A DNA stretch of 64,000 bases from Mycolicibacter terrae (GTDB lineage: Bacteria > Actinomycetota > Actinomycetes > Mycobacteriales > Mycobacteriaceae). The translations under genes and the position numbers were made by a program. Numbering within the stretch: position 1 is the first letter of the stretch; every line of letters starts with the position of its first letter. Below are positions 50,297 through 59,655 of the stretch, piece by piece. The stretch lies in assembly GCF_010727125.1 (NCBI RefSeq), contig NZ_AP022564.1, positions 1,116,001 to 1,180,000 of the forward strand. The letters run 5' to 3'. The notes beneath the pieces were generated by a model. It was given only the letters and a program-made list of their open reading frames with translations, ran no database searches and was not told the origin of the DNA.

Positions 50297-51691
50297 ATGG
50301 TGAACCGGTTGTCGGCGACGGATGCGTCCTTCTACCGCCTGGACAACACCACCACGCCGATGTACGTACAGTCGCTGTACATCCTGCGCAACCCGCGTGG
50401 CGGGCTGGCCTACGAGAAGTTGCTGGCCACCGTCGAGCAACGGCTGCCGCAGATTCCGCGTTACCGGCAGAAGATCCGCGAAGTCACGATGAACCTGGCC
50501 CGCCCGGTGTGGGTGGACGACCACGAGTTCGACATCACCTATCACGTGCGCCATCTGGCGGTACCGTCTCCCGGCAGCGACCAGCAGTTGCACGAACTGA
50601 CCGCCTACCTCGGCCAGCAGTCGCTGGACCGGCTTCGGCCGCTGTGGGAGATGTATCTGATCGAGGGCCTGGCCGACAACCGGATCGCGCTGTACATCAA
50701 GTCGCATCAGGTGCTGGTCAACGGAATGGCGGCGCCGGCCCTCGGGCACGTCCTGGTCGACCGGACGCAGCGCCCGCCGCCGTTCGACGAGGACATCTGG
50801 GTGCCGCGGCGCGAGCCCGGCGCCGCCGAACTGGTCCTCGGCGCGGTCGGGGATTGGGTGGCGGCGCCGCGAACCCAGCTGCAGGCGGTGGGATCGACGG
50901 TCGGCAGCCCGCTGACCTGGCTGGGCCGCAAGGCATTCGACACGGCACGGACGATCGCACGCGGAACGGCGCCGAACACTCCGCTCAACACCCAGGTGTC
51001 GCAGAACCGACTCTTCACGGTGGCGCAGGGCGCACTGGAGGACTACCGCACGGTACGGGCCCGCTACGACTGCGCCATCAACGACGTGGTGCTCGCCGTG
51101 ATCACCGGGGCCTTGCGAAATTGGCTGCTGTCCCGCGGCGAGCCGGTCGGATCGACCCGGAAGGTGCGGGCCATGGCCCCACTGTCGGTGTACCCGGACC
51201 ATGAATACGACACCGCGGGTCAGCCCATCGGTGCGGTCACCCCGTTCCTGGTGGATCTGCCGGTCGGAGAACCCAATCCGGTGGTCCGGCTCTCCCAGAT
51301 CGCCTACGCCACCGAATCGCATCCCACCTCGACCGGATTGGTGGACGCTCGCACCATCCTGACCGTGTCGGGGTTCGCGCCGCCGACTCTGCACGCGATG
51401 GGCGTTCGGGTCGCGACCGCCTTCGCCGGGTTCTCCGGGCGGGTGTTCAACCTGTTGATCACCAATGCGCCCGGCGCCCAGCGTCAGCTCTACGTCTGCG
51501 GCGCCAAACTGCTCGAGACCTACAGCGTGCCCCCGCTGCTGCCCAACAAGGCGTTCACCATCGGGGTCACGTCCTACAACGGCACCCTGTACTACGGGGT
51601 CAACGCCGACCGCAAGTCGATGAGTGACGTGGGGCTGGTCTCGGCGCTGTTGGACGAGGCGCTCGCAGAACTGCTGGAGGCGGCCACATGA
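50297..51691 (+). CDS. tgs3: WS/DGAT-type acyltransferase, Tgs3-like, full length
   Basis: A 464-residue wax ester synthase/diacylglycerol acyltransferase-family protein starting MVNRLSATDASFYRLD. In M. tuberculosis the equivalent locus is split into two genes (Rv3234c/tgs3 and Rv3233c); here it is intact. The active-site motif HHxxxDG reads HQVLVNG, losing the second His and the Asp, so acyl transfer may be weak or altered. Later motifs (NDVVLAVITGALRNWL, and NLLITNAPG) are kept. It overlaps ppk2 by 4 bp (ATGA). If active it would make triacylglycerol or wax esters. Confidence 0.85.
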   Translation: MVNRLSATDASFYRLDNTTTPMYVQSLYILRNPRGGLAYEKLLATVEQRLPQIPRYRQKIREVTMNLARPVWVDDHEFDITYHVRHLAVPSPGSDQQLHELTAYLGQQSLDRLRPLWEMYLIEGLADNRIALYIKSHQVLVNGMAAPALGHVLVDRTQRPPPFDEDIWVPRREPGAAELVLGAVGDWVAAPRTQLQAVGSTVGSPLTWLGRKAFDTARTIARGTAPNTPLNTQVSQNRLFTVAQGALEDYRTVRARYDCAINDVVLAVITGALRNWLLSRGEPVGSTRKVRAMAPLSVYPDHEYDTAGQPIGAVTPFLVDLPVGEPNPVVRLSQIAYATESHPTSTGLVDARTILTVSGFAPPTLHAMGVRVATAFAGFSGRVFNLLITNAPGAQRQLYVCGAKLLETYSVPPLLPNKAFTIGVTSYNGTLYYGVNADRKSMSDVGLVSALLDEALAELLEAAT

Positions 51692-52509
51692 CCGGCGAGC
51701 CCGCCGAGCGCCCGATCGCCGACGACGTGTACAACGCCGCATTGCAGCGCCTGCAGATCGAATTCGTCAAGCTTCAGGAGTGGGTACGCGGTACCGGCGC
51801 CCGGGTCGTGGTGATTTTCGAAGGCCGCGACGCGGCCGGAAAAGGCGGTGCCATCAAACGCATCACCGAAGGCCTCAACCCGCGGGTGGTGCACGTGGCG
51901 GCGCTTCCGGCGCCTACCGAACGCGAACGCGGGCAGTGGTACTTCCAGCGCTACGTCGCGGCATTGCCCGCTCGCGGCGAGATCACGCTGTTCGACCGGT
52001 CCTGGTACAACCGCGCCGGCGTCGAGAAGGTGATGGGGTTCTGCACGCCGGACGAGCACGCGCGGTTCCTGGCGCAGGCACCGGTCTTCGAGCAGCTGTT
52101 GATCGACGACGGAATCCTGTTGCGCAAGTACTGGTTCTCGGTCTCGCAGGGAGAGCAGCTGCGTCGGTTTCGCAAGCGGCGCAACGATCCGCTGCGGCAG
52201 TGGAAGTTATCCACGATGGACCTCGAGGCGGTGAACCGCTGGGACGACTACTCCCGGGCCCGCGACGAGATGATGGCGCACACCGACGTCGCGGGAAGCC
52301 CCTGGTACGTGGTCGAGTCGGAAATCAAGAAGAACGCGCGACTGAACATGATGGCGCACCTGCTGTCGACGATTCCCTATACCGAGGTGGTGCTCCAGCC
52401 GGTGGACCTGCCGGAGCGGCCCGCCGTCACCGGGGACTATCAGCGCCCCGATCGCGACAACTACCACTACGTCGACGATTACGCCGCCACACTGATGGGC
52501 GAGGCGTGA
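51688..52509 (+). CDS. ppk2: polyphosphate kinase 2
   Basis: A 273-residue PPK2. Walker A is GRDAAGKGGAIKR (about 47-59), Walker B/base motif FDRSWYNRAGVEKVMGFC (from about 102), and the lid has RRFRKRRNDPLRQWKLS. PPK2 enzymes transfer phosphate between polyphosphate and nucleotides, in Mtb (Rv3232c) favouring GDP/GTP. The ATG overlaps the end of the acyltransferase gene, so both are co-translated. Confidence 0.94.
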   Translation: MTGEPAERPIADDVYNAALQRLQIEFVKLQEWVRGTGARVVVIFEGRDAAGKGGAIKRITEGLNPRVVHVAALPAPTERERGQWYFQRYVAALPARGEITLFDRSWYNRAGVEKVMGFCTPDEHARFLAQAPVFEQLLIDDGILLRKYWFSVSQGEQLRRFRKRRNDPLRQWKLSTMDLEAVNRWDDYSRARDEMMAHTDVAGSPWYVVESEIKKNARLNMMAHLLSTIPYTEVVLQPVDLPERPAVTGDYQRPDRDNYHYVDDYAATLMGEA

Positions 52510-52542
52510 GCAGCCGCGGCACGGCGAGTTAGGGTCTGGCTC

Positions 52543-53061
52543 ATGCGGGTCTACATCCCGGCGACGCTGGACATGCTCACCCAGCTGGTCGCCGACGGTT
52601 CACTACGTCCGGTCAGCGGGACCGCGTTCGCGGTGACACCGGCCCTGCGGGAGTCCTACGCGCACGGCGACGACGACGAACTGGCCGAGGTGGCACTCGG
52701 CGAAGCGGCATTGGCATCACTGCGGCTGCTCGGTGCTGCCCAGGCGAGCACCGTGGCGTCGGCCGAGGCGAGCCTGCCCACTCGCAGGGCGGTGCTGGTC
52801 GCCGAGGTCGAGCCGGTCACCGCCCGTCCCGACCTGGATACCGCCGTGGTGCGGCTGGACGGGCCGGTCGAGATCGGCGACGTGGTCGCGGCGTATGTGG
52901 ACAACGCGGCCGCCGAACCGGCGGTGCGCGCGGCGGTGGCCGTGATCGACCACGCCGACCTCGGCGACGAGGATGCCGAGCTGACCGTCGGCGACGCCCA
53001 GGATCACGACCTGGCCTGGTATGCCACCCAGGAGCTGCCGTTCCTGCTTGACCTGCTCTGA
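52543..53061 (+). CDS. hypothetical protein, DUF6912-type (Rv3231c-like)
   Basis: A 172-residue acidic protein beginning [20 protein letters not shown] and ending [14 protein letters not shown], matching in position and style the Mtb Rv3231c protein between ppk2 and the reductase. No catalytic motif, signal peptide or membrane segment is visible. It is 33 bp after ppk2, probably in the same transcript. The function is unknown. Confidence 0.78.
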   Translation: MRVYIPATLDMLTQLVADGSLRPVSGTAFAVTPALRESYAHGDDDELAEVALGEAALASLRLLGAAQASTVASAEASLPTRRAVLVAEVEPVTARPDLDTAVVRLDGPVEIGDVVAAYVDNAAAEPAVRAAVAVIDHADLGDEDAELTVGDAQDHDLAWYATQELPFLLDLL

Positions 53062-53074
53062 TGCCGGCCGGGAC

Positions 53075-53094
53075 AAGCTACGCTACCGTAGGTT
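53075..53094 (+). promoter_or_regulatory. 8-4-8 inverted repeat operator upstream of the reductase gene
   Basis: Arms AAGCTACG and CGTAGGTT with spacer CTAC (seven of eight paired). The right arm is identical to the central part of the operator at 54288, upstream of the desaturase gene, so one regulator probably controls both. Confidence 0.6.
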
Positions 53095-53128
53095 TATCGA
53101 CCTTCGGGTTAGCGAGCAGGGGCAATCA

Positions 53129-54274
53129 GTGAGCAAGAAGCATTCGTCGATCACCGCCAACGTGGGGGACACCAGGCGGCCGACCGTCGCCGGGGCGGAC
53201 CGTCATCCGGGTTGGAATGCGCTGCGCCGCATCGCCACCCGGATCACCACGCCGCTGCTGCCGGACGACTATCTGCGGCTGGCCAACCCGCTGTGGTCGG
53301 CCCGCGAACTGCGCGGGCGGGTGCTGGAGGTGCGGCGGGAGACCGCCGATTCGGCGACGCTGGTCATCAAACCCGGTTGGGGATTTCACTTCGACTACTC
53401 CGCCGGGCAGTACATCGGCATCGGCCTGCTGGTCGATGGGCGCTGGCGCTGGCGGTCCTACTCGTTGACGTCGGCCCCGGTGAGCGGGGCGCGCACCATC
53501 GCCATCACCGTCAAGGCGATGCCGGAAGGCTTTTTATCCAGCCACCTGGTGGACGGCGTCACGCCGGGCACCGTGGTGCGGCTGGCCGCTCCCCAGGGCG
53601 AATTCGTGCTGCCCGACCCGGCCCCGGCCACGGTGCTGTTCCTGACCGCCGGGTCCGGGATCACGCCGGTCATGTCGATGCTGCGCACCCTGGCCCGCCG
53701 GGACGACATCACCGACGTGGTGCACCTGCACTCGGCGCCCACCGCCGCCGATCTGCTGTTCGCTGAGGAGTTGGACGCCCTGGCGCGTGAGCACCCCGGC
53801 TACCGGCTGCTGTTTCGCGCCACCCGCTCCGCGGGCCGGCTGGACCTCTCCGGGCCCGATGCGCTCGACGCCGAGGTTCCCGACTGGCGCGGCCGGCAGG
53901 CCTGGGCGTGCGGGCCGGCGGCGCTGTTGGGTGATGCCGAGCGCATCTGGGCGGCAGCCGGGATCGCCGAGCAGCTGCACATCGAGCGATTCACGGTCGC
54001 GCGTACCGCAGCGGCGCAGGGCGGGGGGACCGTCACCTTCGCGGCCAGCGGCAGAAGCGTCGTCACCGATGCGGCGACGACCCTGCTCGAGGCGGGGGAG
54101 AGCGTCGGGGTCCAGATGCCGTTCGGCTGCCGGATGGGCATCTGTCAGTCCTGCGTGGTGGAGCTGGTGGGTGGTCAGGTCCGTGACCTGCGCAGCGGTG
54201 CCGACCATGAACCGGGGACCCGCATTCAGACGTGTGTCTCGACGGCCGCCGGCGACTGCGAGCTGGACGTCTGA
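53129..54274 (+). CDS. ferredoxin/FAD-dependent oxidoreductase, DesA3 electron donor (Rv3230c-like)
   Basis: A 381-residue three-domain reductase: an FAD domain ([12 protein letters not shown], near residues 110-121), an NAD(P)H domain ([16 protein letters not shown]) and a C-terminal plant-type [2Fe-2S] ferredoxin ([18 protein letters not shown], then QTCVST). In M. tuberculosis the equivalent Rv3230c passes electrons from NADPH to DesA3. The GTG start after GCAGGGG gives a length almost equal to the Mtb protein. It sits under the inverted repeat at 53075 and 83 bp before the desaturase. Confidence 0.92.
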   Translation: MSKKHSSITANVGDTRRPTVAGADRHPGWNALRRIATRITTPLLPDDYLRLANPLWSARELRGRVLEVRRETADSATLVIKPGWGFHFDYSAGQYIGIGLLVDGRWRWRSYSLTSAPVSGARTIAITVKAMPEGFLSSHLVDGVTPGTVVRLAAPQGEFVLPDPAPATVLFLTAGSGITPVMSMLRTLARRDDITDVVHLHSAPTAADLLFAEELDALAREHPGYRLLFRATRSAGRLDLSGPDALDAEVPDWRGRQAWACGPAALLGDAERIWAAAGIAEQLHIERFTVARTAAAQGGGTVTFAASGRSVVTDAATTLLEAGESVGVQMPFGCRMGICQSCVVELVGGQVRDLRSGADHEPGTRIQTCVSTAAGDCELDV

Positions 54275-54276
54275 CA

Positions 54277-54292
54277 GTTACCGGTTGGTAAC
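54277..54292 (+). promoter_or_regulatory. 6-4-6 inverted repeat overlapping the desaturase operator
   Basis: GTTACC, spacer GGTT, GGTAAC: a perfect inverted repeat that shares its right arm with the larger repeat starting at 54288. Two overlapping sites may allow two dimers to bind. Confidence 0.45.
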
Positions 54293-54311
54293 CTACGGGA
54301 ACGTAGGTTAC
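54288..54311 (+). promoter_or_regulatory. perfect 10-4-10 inverted repeat operator upstream of desA3
   Basis: Arms GTAACCTACG and CGTAGGTTAC flank the spacer GGAA, with no mismatch. It is 46 bp upstream of the desA3 ATG. The inner 8-4-8 part recurs at 53075 before the reductase gene. Size and symmetry suit a TetR-family fatty-acid or acyl-CoA sensor such as the MadR/DesT group; the identity is inferred. Confidence 0.68.
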
Positions 54312-54357
54312 GATTGAGTAGGTCAAGAACCAACACAATTCTGTGGAAGGCGGTCTG

Positions 54358-55620
54358 ATGGCGGTAACCGACGTCGAGGTGTTCGCGCACCTGAGCGACG
54401 CCGATGTGGAGAACCTCGCCGCTGAGCTCGACGCCATCCGCCGCGACATCGAGGCCTCCCGCGGCGAGCGCGACGCCCGCTACATCCGCCGGACCATCGC
54501 CGCCCAGCGCGTGCTCGAGGTGACCGGCCGGGTGCTGCTCGCCGCCGGCACCCGCCGCTCGGCCCGCTGGGCCGGCACCGCGACCCTGGGGGTGGCCAAG
54601 ATCATCGAGAACATGGAGATCGGCCACAACGTCATGCACGGCCAGTGGGACTGGATGAACGACCCGGAGATCCACTCCAGCGGCTGGGAGTGGGACATGG
54701 CCGGGTCGTCCAAGCACTGGCGCTTCACCCACAACTTCGCCCACCACAAGTACACCAACATCCTCGGGATGGACGACGATGTCGGCTACGGCCTGCTGCG
54801 GGTCACCCGCGACGTGCCCTGGAAACGCTTCAACCTGTTCAACGTGTTCTACAACGCCATGTTGGCGATCGGCTTCGAGTGGGGAGTCGCGTTGCAGCAC
54901 TTGGAGGTCGGCAAGATCTTCATGGGGCGCAGCGACCGTGCGGCGAGCCTGGTGCGGCTGCGGGAATTCTCCGCCAAGGCCGGCCGGCAGCTGTTCAAGG
55001 ATTACGTCGCCTTCCCGGCTTTGACTGCGCTGTCACCCGGCGCGACGTTCGCCTCGACGGTGAAGTCCAACGCGATCGCCAACGTGATCCGCAACGTGTG
55101 GTCCAATGCGATCATCTTCTGCGGCCACTTCCCTGACGGTGCCGAGAAATTCACCAAGACCGACATGGTCGGCGAGTCACGGGGCCACTGGTATCTGCGG
55201 CAGCTGCTGGGCAGCGCCAACATCGACGCCGGGCAGCCGATGCGGTTCTTCAGCGGCAGCCTGTCGCATCAGATCGAACACCACCTGTACCCGGACCTGC
55301 CCAGCAATCGTTACCCCGAGATCGCGGTGCGGGTGCGACAGGTGTGCGAGAAGTACGACCTGCCCTACACCTCCGGGCCGTTTCTGGTGCAGTACGGCAA
55401 GACCTGGCGCACCATCGTCAAACTGTCGCTGCCGGACCGGTTCCTGCGCGACACCGCCGACGACGCCCCGGAGACCCGCAGCGAGAAGATGTTCGCCGAA
55501 CTGGAGCCCGGCTACTCCGGAACCGACCCGGTGACCGGGCGGCGCCGCGGACTCAAGACCGCGATCTCGGCCGTGCGGGGCTGGCGCCGGGACAAGCGGA
55601 TCGACCGACTGGCGGCCTGA
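54358..55620 (+). CDS. desA3: membrane acyl-CoA delta-9 desaturase DesA3
   Basis: A 420-residue integral membrane di-iron desaturase. The three histidine boxes are HNVMHGQ (from about residue 90), HNFAHH (from about 125) and HQIEHH (from about 305). In Mtb, DesA3 (Rv3229c) makes oleoyl-CoA from stearoyl-CoA using electrons from Rv3230c. The gene order reductase-desaturase is as in Mtb. Expression is probably controlled at the inverted repeats between 54277 and 54311. ATG 54358, with GAAGGCGG upstream, is the start. Confidence 0.94.
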   Translation: MAVTDVEVFAHLSDADVENLAAELDAIRRDIEASRGERDARYIRRTIAAQRVLEVTGRVLLAAGTRRSARWAGTATLGVAKIIENMEIGHNVMHGQWDWMNDPEIHSSGWEWDMAGSSKHWRFTHNFAHHKYTNILGMDDDVGYGLLRVTRDVPWKRFNLFNVFYNAMLAIGFEWGVALQHLEVGKIFMGRSDRAASLVRLREFSAKAGRQLFKDYVAFPALTALSPGATFASTVKSNAIANVIRNVWSNAIIFCGHFPDGAEKFTKTDMVGESRGHWYLRQLLGSANIDAGQPMRFFSGSLSHQIEHHLYPDLPSNRYPEIAVRVRQVCEKYDLPYTSGPFLVQYGKTWRTIVKLSLPDRFLRDTADDAPETRSEKMFAELEPGYSGTDPVTGRRRGLKTAISAVRGWRRDKRIDRLAA

Positions 55621-55622
55621 GC

Positions 55623-55641
55623 GCGGCCTGCCGCAGGCCGC
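55623..55641. terminator. bidirectional hairpin terminator between desA3 and rsgA
   Basis: GCGGCCTG, loop CCG, CAGGCCGC: a perfect 8-bp stem that starts 3 bp after the desA3 stop and touches the rsgA stop codon. It is well placed to stop both convergent transcripts; no U-tract is present. Confidence 0.6.
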
Positions 55642-56657
55642 TAAGCCTCGCGGAGCGTCGCCAACAGCTGCCGTGCCGCGGTGACCCGCCGTGCGGCCGG
55701 CCCGATGAGGGTGTCCAGGGCGCACTCGGGATCGGCGGGGGGCCCCAGATGCCCACAGCCGCGCGGACATTCGATGATCGTCTCGGCGAGGTCGGAGAAC
55801 GCCATCAGTACGTCGTCGGGGGCGATGTGGGCCAGCCCGAACGATCGGATGCCCGGGGTGTCGATCACCCAGCCGGATCCGACCAGCCGCAGCGCCACCG
55901 ACTGGGTGGAGGTGTGCCGCCCGCGCCCGAAGTCGGTGACTTGACCGACAGCTCGGTCAGCTTGTGGGACAAGACGATTCACCAGCGTTGATTTGCCGAC
56001 ACCGGAATGGCCCAGCAGCACCGTGATCCGGCCGACCAGCAGCTCGGCGACCGCCTCGAGCGGGTCGTCACGGCCCGCGGTGACCACCGTGAGGTCCAGA
56101 TCGGCGAACTGACCGGCGAACGGCTCGGGCTCGGCCAGGTCCGTCTTGGTCAGGCACAGAATCGGTGCCAGGCCACCGGCGTAGGCGGCGATCAGGGCCC
56201 GCTCGACCAAGCCGGTGCGCGGCGGTGGATCGGCCAGGGCCACCACGATCAGCAGCTGATCGGCGTTGGCGACCACCACCCGCTCGGTCGGATCGGTGTC
56301 ATCGGCGGTGCGCCGCAACACCGTTCGCCGCGGCCCGCGCCGCACGATGCGGGCCAGCGTGTCGGGCCGGCCGGACAGGTCCCCGACCACGTCGACATGA
56401 TCGCCGACGACGATCGGAGTGCGGCCCAGCTCGCGGGCGCGCATCGCGGTGACCTGGCAGTCCGGGTCATCGTCGAGCACACAACCCCAACGGCCGCGGT
56501 CGACGCTGACCACCATCGCCGATTGCGCGTCGGCGTGCTCGGGGCGGATTTTGGTGCGCGGGCGGGAGCCACGGCCGGAACGGACCTTGACGTCGGACTC
56601 GTCGTAGTCGCCGGGCTTCAAGCGCTCGAACCCGAATCGGCCAGCATCTCCGCCCAC
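55641..56657 (-). CDS. rsgA: ribosome small-subunit-dependent GTPase RsgA
   Basis: A circularly permuted GTPase of up to 338 residues acting late in 30S subunit maturation. An OB-fold-like N-terminal part ([13 protein letters not shown]) precedes the G4 motif LTKTDL, then G1 GHSGVGKST, then G3 DTPG, in permuted order, and a C-terminal zinc motif [19 protein letters not shown] 56657 overlaps aroA by 40 bp; TTG 56621, overlapping the aroA stop by 4 bp, gives 326 residues and is an equally plausible start. Equivalent to Mtb Rv3228. Confidence 0.93.
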   Translation of the reverse strand: MGGDAGRFGFERLKPGDYDESDVKVRSGRGSRPRTKIRPEHADAQSAMVVSVDRGRWGCVLDDDPDCQVTAMRARELGRTPIVVGDHVDVVGDLSGRPDTLARIVRRGPRRTVLRRTADDTDPTERVVVANADQLLIVVALADPPPRTGLVERALIAAYAGGLAPILCLTKTDLAEPEPFAGQFADLDLTVVTAGRDDPLEAVAELLVGRITVLLGHSGVGKSTLVNRLVPQADRAVGQVTDFGRGRHTSTQSVALRLVGSGWVIDTPGIRSFGLAHIAPDDVLMAFSDLAETIIECPRGCGHLGPPADPECALDTLIGPAARRVTAARQLLATLREA

Positions 56658-57910
56658 ATCCGGGGGAACGCGGGCAGCGTCTTGGCGGTCGTCTCGATGT
56701 CCTCCACCTCGACCTCGGGGACCCGCAATCCGATGATGGCGCCGGCGGTGGCCATCCGGTGATCGGCATAGGAGTGCCAGGTTCCGCCGTGCAGCGGTGT
56801 CGCGGTGATCACCAGGCCGTCGGCCATCTCGACGCTGTCGCCGCCGAGCCGGTTGAGCTCGGTGGTCAACGCCGCCAACCGGTCGGTCTCGTGCCCACGC
56901 AGATGCGCGATACCGCGCAGGTGCGACACCGATCCGGGCGCCGCCAGGGCCGCCAGGGCCGCCACCGTGGGGGTGAGTTCGCCGACCGCGCGCAGGTCGA
57001 CGTCGAAGCCGGCATAGCTGCCCGGTCCCGTCACCTGCAGCTGGGAATCGGTCTGGCGTACCAGCGCACCCGTCCTGCCGATGATGTCGATGATCGAATC
57101 GGCCGGTTGAACGCCGAGGGCCGGCCAGTCGGTGATGCGCACCTCACCCCCGGTGACCACGGCGGCTGCCAGGAACGGGGTGGCGTTGGACAGGTCCGGC
57201 TCGATCTCCCAGTGCCGAGCCGCCGGAGTCGCCGCTCGCACCCGCCAGCGGTTGCCGGTGGAGTCGTCGACATCGATTCCGGCCTGGCGCAGCATCGCCA
57301 CCGTCATCGCGATGTGCGGCGCCGACGGCAGGGACGTGCCGGTGTGCACCACGGTCAGTCCGTCGTCGAACGCGGCGCCGACCAGCAGCAGGCCGGAGAC
57401 GAACTGCGAGGACGCCGACGCATCGATCTCAACGGTGCCACCGGCGACCGACCCGGTGCCCTTGATCGCGAACGGCAGTGTGTCACCCTCGACCGCGATA
57501 CCCAGGCCGCGCATCGCGTCCAACAGCGGCGCGATCGGCCGGGTCCGGGCCTGCTCGTCACCGTCGAAGATCACCGTGCCGGTGCTCAACGCCGCCAGCG
57601 GCGGCACGAACCGCAACACGGTGCCGGCCAGGCCGCAGTTCAGCCGGGTGTCCGGCTCGGGGTCGATCTCGCCGCTGACCGTGACCTGGTGGGCCACCGC
57701 CTCGACCCGCAATCCCAGAGCCCTCAGCGCGTCGAGCATCAGGTCGGTGTCGCGGCTGCGCAGGGCACCGGAGAGGGTGGAGACTTCGCCGCCGCGCGCC
57801 GCGGCCAGCGCCGCCAGAATCAGAGCCCGATTGGTCTGGGACTTCGAGCCGGGCACGGTGACCGTCGCGTCGATAGGGGTGCTGAGGGTCGGTGCCGGCC
57901 AAGTCGTCAC
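56618..57910 (-). CDS. aroA: 3-phosphoshikimate 1-carboxyvinyltransferase (EPSP synthase)
   Basis: A 430-residue EPSP synthase, the sixth step of the shikimate pathway, condensing shikimate-3-phosphate with phosphoenolpyruvate. [16 protein letters not shown] near residue 20, [12 protein letters not shown] near 90, [10 protein letters not shown] near 115 and the C-terminal [13 protein letters not shown] are signature motifs. GTG 57910 with AGGAT upstream is chosen. Equivalent to Mtb Rv3227. It is coupled to rsgA downstream and divergent from the kinase gene at 58028. Confidence 0.96.
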   Translation of the reverse strand: MTTWPAPTLSTPIDATVTVPGSKSQTNRALILAALAAARGGEVSTLSGALRSRDTDLMLDALRALGLRVEAVAHQVTVSGEIDPEPDTRLNCGLAGTVLRFVPPLAALSTGTVIFDGDEQARTRPIAPLLDAMRGLGIAVEGDTLPFAIKGTGSVAGGTVEIDASASSQFVSGLLLVGAAFDDGLTVVHTGTSLPSAPHIAMTVAMLRQAGIDVDDSTGNRWRVRAATPAARHWEIEPDLSNATPFLAAAVVTGGEVRITDWPALGVQPADSIIDIIGRTGALVRQTDSQLQVTGPGSYAGFDVDLRAVGELTPTVAALAALAAPGSVSHLRGIAHLRGHETDRLAALTTELNRLGGDSVEMADGLVITATPLHGGTWHSYADHRMATAGAIIGLRVPEVEVEDIETTAKTLPAFPRMWAEMLADSGSSA

Positions 57911-58027
57911 GGTTTCATCCTGCCAGCGTTTCGCCGGCGCCGGTATCCGGCGCACGTGGGGCCTTCTTTGCCGGTTGGCCGCTTTGCATCACCCGGCCGT
58001 TCACCCGGGATCGTTACGATCGGCGGC

Positions 58028-59611
58028 ATGGCTCTGGCAGCGGGCTCGATTTTTGCTGAGTACACCATCCTCAAACTGCTGGGCGCCGGCGGGATGGGCA
58101 AGGTGTATCTCGCGCAGCATCCGCGCCTGCCGCGCCGTGATGCGTTGAAGGTTCTTCGCCGGTCGTTGAGTGCCGACGACGAGTATGAGGAGCGCTTCCG
58201 GCGGGAGGCCGAGGCCGCCGCGGTGCTCGATCACCCCAACATCGTGCGGGTGCACGATCGCGGCGAACATCGCGGTCGGCTGTGGATCGCCATGGAGTAC
58301 GTCGACGGCGAGACGCTCGGCGAGCTGGTCTGCCGCAGGTTTCCGGCCGGCATGCCCGCCGCGTCCGTCATCCCGATCGTGGCGTCCATCGCCGATGCGC
58401 TCGACTATGCCCACCGCAAAGGTGTGGTGCACCGCGACGTCAAACCCAGCAACATCCTGGTGACCGAGCAAGACGACGGCGAGCTGAGTGCCGTGCTGGC
58501 CGATTTCGGCATCGCCCGGCAACTGAGCGGTCCCAGCGGGCTGACCGCGAGCAACCTGGCGATCGGCACTATCGCCTACGCCGCGCCGGAGCAGCTGATG
58601 GGTTCGGAGGGGCTGGAATACGCCGACCAGTACGCGCTGGCCGCCACCACGTTCCAGATGCTCGCCGGGACGCCGCCGTTCCAGCACGACAACCCGGTGA
58701 CCGTCATCAGTCACCATCTGAATACGCCACCGCCGCTGGTCAGCGAACATCGTCCCGAGCTGCAACCGTTCGACGACGTGCTCGCTGCCGCGCTGGCCAA
58801 AGACCCGGCCGAGAGATTCCGGAACTGTTCGGATTTCGTCGCTGCGCTCGCTGAGCAGCTGGACGACTCGGGCGCCGACGAGGCCTCCGACGCCGCCAGC
58901 ACCGTCGTTCGGGGCATCCCCCGGGCGGTGGGGCCCGCCGCGGTGCCGCGAGGCCGGCTGGCGGCACTGGCTCGCCCGGCCGTCGTGCTGCCGCTGGCCC
59001 TGGTGCTGGTGGGATCGGTGGCGACCGTCGTTCCGCGGATGCTGGCCGACGAGCCGGCGGAGACGGCGACCGCGGCCGATCAGGCACCGGCCGGCGTGGT
59101 GGCGCCGCCGGTCCAGGCGCCGGCGTTCGAGGGGACCTACCGTGTCGATGCGAACCGGGCGGGGGAGAAGTACAACGGTGTCCCCAACCCGCGGCCGCCC
59201 AACGTGAGCACCTGGTGGGCCGTCCGGTCGTCTTGCGACACCAAACTGTGCACCGCCACGGCGACGATGCTCGACCAGAAGGACCACCACAAGGTGGCCG
59301 CACTGCCCGACGGCGGCACCGAGATGGTTCTCGAATACGACGGCGGCACCTGGCGGTCTCGGCCGCAGCAGCTGCAGGCGCCATGCGTGGGCGCCGACGG
59401 GCGGCTGGGCAACCAATCCACCACGCAGGTGCTGACACTGGAGCCGACCATCCCGGGTGTGCTGCACGGCGCGATGGTCGCCACCGTCGACACCAACGAG
59501 TGCGGTCAGCGTGGGGCCCAGATCTGGGTCCCGGTGGTCGCCAGTCGTTTCGGTGATGCGCCGGCAGAGATCATCGGTGACGTCGAGACGAAGCCCGCCA
59601 GACCGGCCTGA
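58028..59611 (+). CDS. membrane Ser/Thr protein kinase (Pkn family)
   Basis: A 527-residue Hanks-type kinase. The glycine loop GAGGMGKVY starts near residue 19, the catalytic loop HRDVKPSN near 135, DFG near 159 and the APE motif in YAAPEQLM. A transmembrane helix (VVLPLALVLVGSVATVV, about 319-335) separates it from an extracellular domain of about 180 residues. That domain has Cys in SSCDTKLCTAT, APCVGADG and TNECGQRG, possibly disulfide-bonded. It resembles PknF/PknI/PknJ-type sensors but I cannot assign an orthologue. Confidence 0.92.
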   Translation: MALAAGSIFAEYTILKLLGAGGMGKVYLAQHPRLPRRDALKVLRRSLSADDEYEERFRREAEAAAVLDHPNIVRVHDRGEHRGRLWIAMEYVDGETLGELVCRRFPAGMPAASVIPIVASIADALDYAHRKGVVHRDVKPSNILVTEQDDGELSAVLADFGIARQLSGPSGLTASNLAIGTIAYAAPEQLMGSEGLEYADQYALAATTFQMLAGTPPFQHDNPVTVISHHLNTPPPLVSEHRPELQPFDDVLAAALAKDPAERFRNCSDFVAALAEQLDDSGADEASDAASTVVRGIPRAVGPAAVPRGRLAALARPAVVLPLALVLVGSVATVVPRMLADEPAETATAADQAPAGVVAPPVQAPAFEGTYRVDANRAGEKYNGVPNPRPPNVSTWWAVRSSCDTKLCTATATMLDQKDHHKVAALPDGGTEMVLEYDGGTWRSRPQQLQAPCVGADGRLGNQSTTQVLTLEPTIPGVLHGAMVATVDTNECGQRGAQIWVPVVASRFGDAPAEIIGDVETKPARPA

Positions 59612-59621
59612 TACCGGCGTC

Positions 59622-59635
59622 GCCCGGCCTCGGGC
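59622..59635. terminator. possible hairpin terminator between kinase and PPE genes
   Basis: GCCCG, loop GCCT, CGGGC lies in the 44-bp gap between the kinase stop and the convergent PPE gene. Short but well placed; there is no U-tract. Confidence 0.42.
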
Positions 59636-59655
59636 ATGGCGGCGGGCAGCGACCG

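Noticed and set aside
56759-58027. A long plus-strand extension in front of the kinase gene
   Set aside because: It is antisense to aroA and consists of low-complexity Arg/Gly/Gln-rich sequence; the kinase fold begins cleanly at ATG 58028.
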